Shown one piece after another: positions 1-8,297 of a stretch of DNA of 35,830 nucleotides; position 1 is the stretch's first letter; each line of letters opens with the position of its first letter. The position numbers and the translations under genes were made by a program. Location: the NCBI GenBank assembly GCA_027943245.1, contig JANDJZ010000438.1:1-35830 (forward strand), written 5' to 3'. The notes under the pieces were generated by a model. That model ran no database searches. It was not told the origin of the DNA and was given only the letters and a program-made list of their open reading frames with translations. This DNA is from Acanthamoeba sp. SK_2022b (taxonomy: Eukaryota; Discosea; Longamoebia; Acanthamoebidae).

Positions 1-756
1 AAGATGAGCTGCTCCTTGCGCACGAGCTCTTCCATCTCGAGCCGCTTGCGCTCCTCCTCGCGCTTGACGTGCTCGTTGCGGGCCATGGCGAGGGCGTACT
101 CCTGCCGCTTGCGCTCCTCGTCCATGCGTCGGCGCTGCTCCTCGATCTCGGCGTGGATGTGGCGCAGGCGCTCCTGCTCGCGCCACGCCATCTCGGCCTT
201 GATCTGCTCCTCGCGCTGGCGGATCTCCTCCTCGCGCGCCGCGCGTTCAAGCTGCTGCTTGCGGTTCTCCTCCTCGATCTTGCGCTCGCGCTCGCGCACC
301 GCCTGCTCGGCCATCCGCAGCTTCTCCAGCGTGAGCTCCTGCTCCTCCCGCTGGCGCTGTCTGTAAATGTCGACGTATAACATTAATATTAATTATTAAT
401 ATTAGTCATAATTCGGTGGTCGCTGCGCTCCCCGGATTGGTGGACGCACCGCTCGATGGCCTCCATCTCGAGCATCTTGCGCTGCTGCTCCATCTGGACG
501 AGCTGCTCGGCCTGCTGGCGCTGGCGCTCGAGCTCCTTGGCCTCCTCCTCGAGGCGCAGCTTCTCGAGGACATGGGCCTTGGCGGTCAGCTGGGCCTCCT
601 CCTCCAGCCGTCTACGCTGGAGCTCGGCCTCCATCTTCTGCCGCTCCCACTCCATCGCCTGCTTCTGCGCGTCGAGCTCCTCCTGGATGCGTTTCTTCTC
701 GACCTGCGCCATCTCGTGGGCCCTGAATTCGACCTTTCGCGTGAGCCCATGCTCCA

Positions 757-815
<59 letters not shown>

Positions 816-3742
816 ACACACACACACACGAGAACGCACTAACCTTTGGCGGTACCAAAGCTCCATCTGAGCTTTCTGGCGTTCCAGTTCTTCGGCGCGA
901 GCGCGGACCTCCTCTTCGGCACGCTTCTGCGCCTCCAGAATCTTGGCACGCTCGGCCTCGAGCTGTCGTGCGGCCTCCTGTTCGCCCTGCGCCTGCGCGC
1001 CACGGCCAGCCAAACAGGAACCGACGCGCTCGTAAGGTACAAATGCCAAACAATTGCCGACACCGACACAGCATCGCAACCGTTGTACGGGGGGGAGAGA
1101 GGGTACATGAAGCGCGCGTTGACGCTGGAACTCCTGCTCGGACTGCTGCCGCTCGCGCTCGAGCTGCGCCGCACGTTGCGCCGCCTGGGCTTGCGCCTGT
1201 TTGGAGTTTGGTAGATCGATCAGCACAGGCGTTACACGGGAGGAAGAGTTTAGAGAGGGATTACCTGGGCGATGGCGGCGGCCTGGGCTTCGATCCGCTG
1301 CTGCTCGGCGTGGTGAAGCTGGAGCTGCTGCTGCTGGGCGGCCATCAGCTGCGCCTGCATTTGCGCCACGGCCGCCTGTCGTTCGGCTTCTACGCGGGCC
1401 TGCTCCTGCTCCCGCTTCGCAGCGGCCTGACGCGCCTCCTCCTCCATCTTACGCATCACCTTTTCGTACAGACACGCATTACAAACCCCACGTGTGGTCA
1501 CTACATGCGCGCTACTCGAATTTTTAATGGGAGGTGGTCCTACCTGCTGCTGAGCCTGGACCCTCTCCTGCTCCTTTTCGGCGCGTAGACGGGCCTTCTC
1601 GGCCTCGAGGGCCTCCCGCTTTCGACGTTCCTCCTCCTGGATGTAGGTGTGATGAGGGTGGGTGGGTGGCTACACGCGGGCATGGAGTCGCTTGCAGCGT
1701 ACCTGCTCGCGCTGCAGCTGCTTCTGGTGGTCGGCATGGAGCTTGGCCAGGCGGGCCCGCTCCTGCTCCATCTTCTCCTGGGCCAGCCTTTCGCGGGCCT
1801 GCTGTTCGGCCTTTTGCTTCTCCTCCGCCGCCGCCTTGGCCGCGAGCTCGGCCTCGCGAGCCTTGGCCTGCTATTGCGCCAAACGCAAACGAAAATTTAA
1901 CCTTTCGATTCGGACAGGCGAAACATAAATGTCGACAACGTAGCGCGGGGAGGTACCTCGTGCATGGCGGCTTGTTGTTGCTGCTGCTGGAGCTGCAGTT
2001 GCTGCTGCTGAGCGGGGTGCATCTGCATGGGCATCTGCATCTGTTGAGGCTGGGGCTGCTGCTGAAGAGGAATCTGCATGTGCTGGGAGTGCTGCATCTG
2101 TAGCTGCATTTGTTGAAGCTGCTGTTGCTGCTGGAGCTGTAGTTGCTGCTGTTGCTGTTGCTGTTTCTGAATTTGCTGCTGCTGAAGCTGTAGTTGTTGC
2201 TGCTGTTGCTGAGCCTGCCAGAGCGGGGCATTCATGCCGGGCATCGTTTGCTGGGGCTGAACCTGCTGGGGCTGCTGCAGGCAAGAGAGAGAGAGAGAGA
2301 AGAGGTTGAGCTCGATAACATCATGCGAGAGAGAAAGTGCTGCGAGGCTGAGTACCGCGGGGTGGGCGGGCGAGTGGGCAGAGTGCTTGGGCACGGGCAC
2401 AAGGACCGGCATGTGCTTGGAACCCGTGCTCGTCGGCCCGCTAGAGCCCACCGAAGCGGGCTTCGCGCTGCCGCTGCCTCCATTGCTGCCGCTGCCGGGC
2501 ATGGGCGTCGGGTAGGTGATGGGCTGCTGCTGCTGCAGAGGCAGCTGGTGGAGCTGCGGCTGTTGACCCATGACGAGGCCCGGGTGCTGCTGCAATGGGA
2601 ACTGCTGCTGTTGGGGAAGCTGTTGGTGCTGCAGTGGAAAGCCACTGGCGGACAACGGCTGTTGCGGCGGTGTGGAAAAGAGCGCTGCACGGCGAGTGGT
2701 GAATGCGTAACACGTAATTAGCCTCGCGCACTGTTACGTCACTGAGAATAAAACCGAAAAAATCAAATAAAATAACAAGTAATTATTGCCCTGCGTATCC
2801 TCATCGGTCGCCAGCCAAGAAACTCTGAAGGCAAGAGCCAGTCCGAATAATGAAGAAAAGAAATGCTGTGGTGGGGAGGGGGGCACCTGAGGCGGTGGGG
2901 AGGCTGTGGAGGGGGCGAGGGGCGTTGGAGTTCGACGCCATCATAACGGGGGCGCCCAGGGGGTCGCCGAGGTTGAGGGACATGTGGGAGGGTTGCTGCT
3001 GATGCACCTTTTGCGGAGTAAGCGGCCGATGCAACGGCGCGCCGCCTCCTGGTGCTCCTCCGACGTTCATCATGATTATGTGTTGTTTGCCCCACCACCA
3101 ACCTTTCTTCTTTTGTGTTGCTGTTGCTGCTGCTGGCTGCTGGTCGGCTTCGTTAGCTTGTCGGAGACTTTGTCTTCGTTGCTGCGGCGGTTTAGGTTGG
3201 TCGCTTTCGTTCTTTTCCGCTACCTTCTCTTTCGCGTTTTCTCTGTTGCTCGCTTCGCTTCCGTCGCGGCGCCGTAGTCCTAACGGGGAAGAAGCTGGTG
3301 GTGCGGCAGGGAGAGTGGCACTGCCTCTTTGTGTGGGGTGAGAAGAGGAAGAAGAGGAAAGTACAGCTGCGGGGGTGTGTTGTGTCGAGTTGGGCCGAAC
3401 AGGAACGGAAGAGGAAGAGAGCGAGACGGAGGCGACAGCTCCGCCCTTGGCCAAAGATGGCTGTGGCACTTCCGTCGACATTCGGCGCAATTGCTGGGGT
3501 GAAGCAACGCTGTCATCCGAAGCGACCAGATGTTATCATTCCATACATAGCCACCGAAATTCCGCGCACACGACCAAATAAATAAAACAAAAACAAAAAC
3601 AAAAAGTCAACAAACTAAAAATCATTAACAGATGCGGAGGTCTTGGGGGCTTTCAGGTCAGACCACAATCAAATCTTTGGAAGACAAATATCGACACTCA
3701 CCTGTTTGATGAGTCGGGAGGGATCGCGCCGGCGACAGACAT
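1..3742 (-). CDS. Q-rich, coiled-coil protein, 3' end beyond window
   Basis: I do not recognise the family. Eleven exons join in phase on the minus strand: 3742-3702, 3509-2887, 2684-2356, 2274-1957, 1870-1703, 1636-1544, 1459-1265, 1196-1107, 992-844, 722-450 and 360 to beyond base 1, giving about 879 residues in the window. The N-terminal ~220 residues are low complexity (Ser, Pro, Ala, Lys-rich). Then come about 215 residues very rich in Gln with QQQQ runs broken by L, M and P. The remaining ~440 residues are an almost continuous charged helix (R, E, Q, A, K), certain to form a long coiled coil. The start at 3742 is chosen because exon 1 (ending in a CAG|GTGAGT donor) enters exon 2 in frame at an ACAG acceptor. 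A second ATG at 3481 is also in frame. An extra small intron inside exon 2 (near 3085-3130) is possible. The Q-rich plus coiled-coil layout suggests a scaffold or RNA-granule protein, but that is inference. Confidence 0.7.
755..829. repeat. (CA)n microsatellite in an intron of the Q-rich gene
   Basis: About 35 CA units with two single-base breaks fill most of the intron between exons 9 and 10 of the Q-rich gene. The tract reads as GT in the transcript. Confidence 0.95.
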
Positions 3743-4058
3743 AAAGATTTTTGAAGTTGTGCTTTGTTCTTCTCCTTTTTGCTTTTAAGACCAGTTTTTG
3801 ATTCTTACCCTTGTTTGGTGCGCTACACGCGCCAACACGCGAACACAACTTTTTGCTCAGCGTTTCCTTCTACACTTTTTTTTATTGAGGATGAGGTGCT
3901 GTCCCACGCACGGCCTTAGGGCAGTTCGTGTTCGCCAGTGGCGCGTGCGGTGGACCTCCTGCTCTTGTGCGGAGTAGCCTCGGAGCAACGGCGGGCAATA
4001 CACGCACCAACAGCAATACTTGACAAACGACACAAAACAGGACAAAGTTTTACACACC
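3743..4058. promoter_or_regulatory. Divergent intergenic region, Q-rich gene / RA adaptor
   Basis: This 316-base stretch separates two outward-facing start codons and must hold both promoters and 5' leaders. It is more AT-rich than the exons, with T runs near 3770-3890. I see no convincing TATA box. A GTAAGAAT string on the minus strand near 3795 could be a donor of an intron in the 5' leader of the Q-rich gene. Confidence 0.5.
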
Positions 4059-5631
4059 ATGGCTGAGGCTGTTGGTGTAGCGCGTATCTTCCTCAAGGAT
4101 GGCTCCTACAAGGCGTACGTGAACCAGTGATTGCGCAATAATCCGTTTTTACAATGGGGAATGATGAATGAGCACTCTGGCACTTGGGTTGGTGCCCGTA
4201 CGCTCACACCACATGCACAGGGTGAGGGTCACCGAAAGCACAACGGTAAGGGAGACCTGCGGGATGTTTGCTCGCCGTCTACAGCTGCCTTTGCTGTCCG
4301 ACGCCTACGAACTGCGACAAATCACTCCCCAAGGAGGTACCTCTTCTCCTTGTGGCTCCACACCCTTCGCCTTTTTTTAATTTGCCTTTTTTTAATCTAT
4401 TGTTATTTATGATGACAAAAATATACATCTTTATTTTATATTATTTATGATTAATTAATTACACATACAAACGATTTGCCTTATCCGTATGCATTTGCCG
4501 AAACGAACGTGTAAAGACAGAGCACTCGGCCAAGAGGAACGAGTGTGGGACGTGCTCCAGGAGTTTAGCACTCACCCCGACTATGACCCGCTTGAACTGC
4601 AAGAAGGTCCTTCCTCCTCGCCGCGTCTTATCTCTCTCCCTCCCATCTCGCCTTGCAGCCCTCTGAACATCGCGTTCCCGCTCTCACAGAAAAGGTCAAG
4701 TATCGCCTCATGTTCTCCTTCACCGAGGACATGCGCACGCGGCTCTCCGTGCGAGTGGGCCTGCCGCCGCCGAGGCCACAGAAGGCGCCGCCCGCGGGCG
4801 TCTCCTTCCTCACTCCGAGCAATCCCATCGTGCCCGTCTCGCCGCTGTCCAACCCGTCGGGGCTGTCCCGCTCCTCGCCGGCGCTCTCGCCGCTGTCCAG
4901 CCCGTCGGGGCTGTCCCGCTCCTCGCCGGCGCTCTCGCCGCCTACGTCGCCGCCGCTGTCGCCCACCAGCGGCTCCATGACCATGCGCCGTCCGCCGCCG
5001 CCCGTGCCCGATCGAAGCAACAAGGGCATGAGCCGACGGCAAACATTTTCCGCCGACACGCAGCCCACCATGCCCGCGCCCGAGCCACAGCCTCTGCCTG
5101 AGCCCGCATTCCATCTGGAACCGCCCACGTTCCAGCAGCCGCCGCCGCAGCCCCCCACTCAGACGCAGCAACGGCCCCAACAGCAGGCTCGAGCACTGCC
5201 GCAGCCGACCGCCCGACAGAACCGGCCACTACCGCAGCCCCAGCCTCGTGGGGCCCCGGTCCCGGTCCCGGTCCCCGTCCCAGCCCCGGCTCCCGTTCCT
5301 GCGGCCGCTGCGTCGCAACCAAAGCCCAACTCCACTTTCGCGGCGGCTTCGCGCTCGCAGGCGCCGCCGTCTCCCGTGCCTGGGCGATCGGAGGGCGAGC
5401 GCAACAAGGACGTGGATGAGCTGGCCAGCGTCATCTTCAAGATTGAAGGACTGGACCAGTTCTCCAATGTCACCGCCGGACAGGTACCTTTCTCTCTCGA
5501 CGAAGCACGGTGGCTTGCGCCTTTGCTCACGCGTTGCTTTTCGCTGTGCCTTCCCGCCGCAGGACACGTCCGCCATTTTCGATCTGGACGATATTCTCGC
5601 CAGCTTGGCCAAGGCAACCAACCTTGCGTGA
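4059..5631 (+). CDS. RA-domain, proline-rich adaptor with C-terminal LD motif
   Basis: Five exons (4059-4114, 4221-4336, 4517-4606, 4690-5483, 5563-5631) give 374 residues. Residues ~5-100 read as a ubiquitin-like Ras-association (RA) fold: a beta strand with FLKDGSYKAVRV, a helix RETCGMFARRLQLP, then YELRQIT and a closing strand EKVKYRLMFSF. Residues ~110-310 are disordered and rich in P, S and Q, with many SP sites and PPP stretches of the kind bound by profilin, SH3 or EVH1 domains, and a 16-residue tandem duplication. The last exon ends with IFDLDDILASLAKA, a good match to the paxillin LD motif (LDxLLxxL). RA domains bind small GTPases such as Ras or Rap; LD motifs bind FAK/vinculin/talin-type helical bundles. 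By inference this is a small cytoplasmic adaptor linking a GTPase to adhesion or actin. The RA call is from pattern only; a FERM F0-like ubiquitin fold is the alternative. Confidence 0.72.
4845..4940 (+). repeat. 48-base tandem duplication in the adaptor's proline-rich exon
   Basis: Two adjacent 48-base units differ at one base (aac versus agc). Each encodes 16 residues beginning LSNPSG or LSSPSG and ending SSPALSP. The near identity implies a recent in-frame duplication. It doubles a block of SP and SSP sites, which are possible proline-directed kinase targets. Confidence 0.9.
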
Positions 5632-5840
5632 TGCCATGGCTACATATTTTCATTTTAGAAGAGCGCAGAGGTTAATTGAGTTCACCAACTAAATAAATAA
5701 ATAAATAAATAAAATAATAAAATAATAAATGATGAGCAGAGAAGATAGGAGCCCAAAGCATAAGAGGACTTAAGAACATTCTTGTTTGTATGTGTGCATG
5801 TCTGTGTTACGTGTGCATGTGTGTGTGATGTGTGTGTGTG

Positions 5841-5874
<34 letters not shown>

Positions 5875-6256
5875 GTTGTGATGTGGAATGTGAGCATGTG
5901 TCTGTGTGTGAGGTGTGTATGCATGTGTGCGTGTGCATGTGGTGTGGTGTGTTGCCCACCAGCACCTGATTTTTTGTTTTCCTCCATCTATTCAGGAACA
6001 TGAGAGCACTGTGAAGAGTCATGTAACCATCAGCCATTTCTGCTTGATAAGACAGCACCAAATGCAAAGACTGACATCCTGAATTGCTCTGGAAGGCCCC
6101 AACTTTGGCAGTACTGTTTCTAAATGAGGGGCCACCCTGATCAGCCAATGCTGACCACAGGCTGTATGGTCATGTGACTGGTGAGGACGAAACTCAACTC
6201 ACCACACACTTGGGTTAAGAAGAAAAACTTCAATCTTTTAGACCAACCAAAACAGA
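5632..6256. other. Intergenic region with microsatellites and an odd-composition block
   Basis: Two plus-strand genes flank this 625-base gap. Just after the adaptor stop are AATAAAT units (5690-5730) that can serve as poly(A) signals. A TG-rich imperfect microsatellite covers about 5785-5955. Bases ~5960-6220 are neither GC-biased coding sequence nor AT-rich intron-like sequence, and I see no gene in them. The promoter of the zinc-finger gene must lie at the right end. Confidence 0.6.
5785..5955. repeat. Imperfect (TG)n microsatellite
   Basis: The core 5831-5871 is nearly pure TG. It is flanked by TGTGCATG and TGTGATG variants. It is intergenic, unlike most dinucleotide tracts in this window, which are intronic. 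Confidence 0.9.
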
Positions 6257-7456
6257 ATGGATGAAAGAGACCTACTCACGAAGATTGCCTCCCTCTCACA
6301 CGCAATCTCGTCGCACACGCAACAAGCAAAATCTAATGAAGAGGAGCCACCAGCGAATAATGCAGACGAAAAGGAACGTTTGCTCATGCTGCAAATTGCC
6401 CGCCTTAGTGAGGAAATCAATCGCAAGAAACGGCATGTCCCACCATCATCCTTCACGTTTCCGCCAATAGCACGACCACCCTGTAGGTTCTTCCATTCCT
6501 ATGGTGCCTCCCCCCCCCCACTTTACATTTCTTTTGAAAAAAAACAAATCAATCCTCTACTCACCTTTCGTGGTATCAGGACGTTGCGACAAGGGCTTGA
6601 ATTGCACGTTCTCTCACGAAGCGAGTGCCGCGTCAGGTGCGCCTGGGCCATGGGAAGGCGGACGTGGTCGAGGACGGGGGTTTGCTCGAGGCCGCGGCCG
6701 AGGAGGCCGTGGTCGTGGCGGCCTTCCCTTTAGCACGGACCGCATGTCCCAGCACGCCACAGTGAGCACAAGTGGAGAAGAAGACAAGGCCAAGACGCTG
6801 CCCGTGTGCTTTCGCTTCCTGCTGGGCTCGTGCTTTGACGAGCACTGTCCCTACCCGCACGTCAACGTCAACCCGCGGGCCGCCGTGTGCGAGGCCTTCC
6901 TCGCGGGTTACTGTCCGCAGGGCAGCGCCTGCAAGCTGCTCCACACCTACGAGTGCCAGGCGTGGGTGCGCACGGGCGAATGCGACGACCCGCGGTGTCC
7001 CTTCAAGCACCCGCGCAACGTTCGCGGTCGCCGGCGCGTGGATTCGACGGAGCCGCCGTTGCCGTCGTCCTTGGCTGGACCATCGACGTCCACGCTCCCG
7101 ACCCTATCGTCCGCTGTCATCGACGAGCGCGCCAACGACGATGGCGACAATGAGCGCCAGCAAGAGGCGAGCGACGACGGCAGAGGACGATTTCGAGCAC
7201 AAGACGGCGAAGAGGACGAGGACGAGGATGACTCTGACGCCAGCGATAGGTCGTTCGCTTCCGCGGTGCGTCGGACAGGCAACAGATGGCACGGGCTGAC
7301 ACTTGATTCGTTCATGTCCTCGTTTGTGTATGGCCCGCGTGTAGTGCCAGCGACGACGCCGACGCGGCCAGGGCCAAACGACGCAAGGTGGACGCGCTGC
7401 CCGACGTGCTGAGCGGGTCGATCGTGCCCCGGTTCGGGGGCATCGGTCCAGACTGA
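6257..7456 (+). CDS. CCCH zinc-finger protein, ZC3H3-like
   Basis: Three exons (6257-6503, 6580-7249, 7351-7456) encode 340 residues. The first intron splits a zinc finger exactly: CRFFHSYG joins RCDKGLNCTFSH to give CX8CX5CX3H. Three more fingers follow after an RGG-rich linker: CFRFLLGSC..C..H (CX7CX4CX3H), CEAFLAGYC..C..H (CX7CX5CX3H) and CQAWVRTGEC..C..H (CX8CX4CX3H). The close spacing and the phrases PVC.FLLGSC, CPYPHV and C.AFL.GYCP.G..C resemble animal ZC3H3/Smicl, a nuclear protein linked to mRNA polyadenylation and export, which has five fingers. The N-terminal ~60 residues form a short helical region. The C-terminus is acidic, then a basic KRRK stretch that may be a nuclear signal. 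The second intron was placed because reading through gives a different, less conserved-looking end; the spliced end closes IVPRFGGIGPD. Confidence 0.8.
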
Positions 7457-7639
7457 GCGGGGTGGGCGCACGAGAGAGAGAGAGAGAGAGCGTACGCCCC
7501 ATTCTCCTTCAGGTGATCTGTATATGCTTTATTTGGCGGCCTCTGGTGTGGTGTTGTGCCTTGTCGTGCCTCCTCGTTCCATCTTTACATGAGTGTGCTC
7601 GCGCAGCCGAGAGTTGCGCGAGGGCGAAGAAGGAAACCC

Positions 7640-7645
7640 AATAAA
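7640..7645 (+). terminator. Candidate poly(A) signal of the ZC3H3-like gene
   Basis: AATAAA lies about 184 bases after the stop codon and about 60 bases before the convergent DSS1 stop. The 249-base gap between the two stops holds both 3' ends. Confidence 0.45.
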
Positions 7646-7705
7646 AACACTACTAATCGCAGCCGCCATCCGTTGATCGCCCAGCCCACCATTCCTCTGG
7701 AAGCT

Positions 7706-8104
7706 TTATGACGTCTGCATCGCTGTGGTCTGCTTCTCAAGCTCAGCCCTGCAGATTGGAGGCATGAAGAGCGCGATCAGAACAACTTGAACGCCAAATA
7801 GAACACTGAAATGATAATCATAAATCAAGACGTACCGCAGCTGCTTAGAAAAATCGTCATCTACCTCCTCATCATCCCAGTCGTCTTCCCACTGCTTGGC
7901 ATCATCAGCGTCTTCCTGATCTTCCTTCCACTCTACACAATAAAGGTTGCAAGGGGCGAGTGAGCAAATGAAACAAATACAATTGTGAGTGCATTCCATT
8001 CAATTAGCTCTTGGCGTACCCTCATTCTCGAACTCCTCGAACTCGTCATCCTCTTCGATAACGTGCTCCTTGGCAGGTGTCGTTGCTTGCTGCTTGTCGG
8101 CCAT
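7706..8104 (-). CDS. SEM1: 26S proteasome complex subunit DSS1/SEM1
   Basis: Three exons (8104-8020, 7932-7836, 7748-7706) join in phase to a 74-residue acidic protein, the usual size for DSS1/SEM1/SHFM1 (about 70-90). It shows both family hallmarks: the first acidic motif EEDDEFEEF (residues ~17-25) and the second with spaced tryptophans, WEDDWDDEEVDDDFSKQLR, followed by a short C-terminal helix (RAELEKQ). In other eukaryotes DSS1 is an intrinsically disordered subunit of the 19S proteasome lid, also found in TREX-2 and with BRCA2-type proteins, and binds ubiquitin through these acidic motifs. The gene lies back to back with the vezatin-like gene. The small exons escape simple ORF calling, but the splice phases are unambiguous. 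Confidence 0.93.
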
Positions 8105-8297
8105 TCTGTGTGTATCTGCTTCGCCAATCGCTCTACGCGTCTTCGCACGCGATCTGTGCCAGCTGGGCTCTGCGTGGTGTCGACACGGAATTTTTCTTTT
8201 GTTTTTCTTTTTCTTTATGGCTGGAATGCGTGGCAGCGTTATTTTTTTTTTTTTTTGTTTAGTTTTTTTGATAAACAAAAAAAACATCTGAGCCGAG
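8105..8297. promoter_or_regulatory. 193-base divergent promoter, DSS1 / vezatin-like gene
   Basis: Two outward start codons lie only 193 bases apart. The region includes a long T-rich tract (about 8192-8275, with a run of at least 14 T), likely a nucleosome-excluding element on the vezatin side. I found no clear TATA box. The two genes probably share this bidirectional promoter. Confidence 0.55.

Noticed and set aside
5807..6148. Minus-strand frame of 113 codons between the adaptor and the zinc-finger gene
   Set aside because: Half of it is the TG microsatellite read as His-Thr repeats. The other half has no recognisable similarity or splice partners.
8224..8262. Poly-T stretch considered as a Pol III terminator of a small RNA gene
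   Set aside because: I found no A/B box or foldable tRNA-like sequence upstream of it, and it lies within the divergent promoter.
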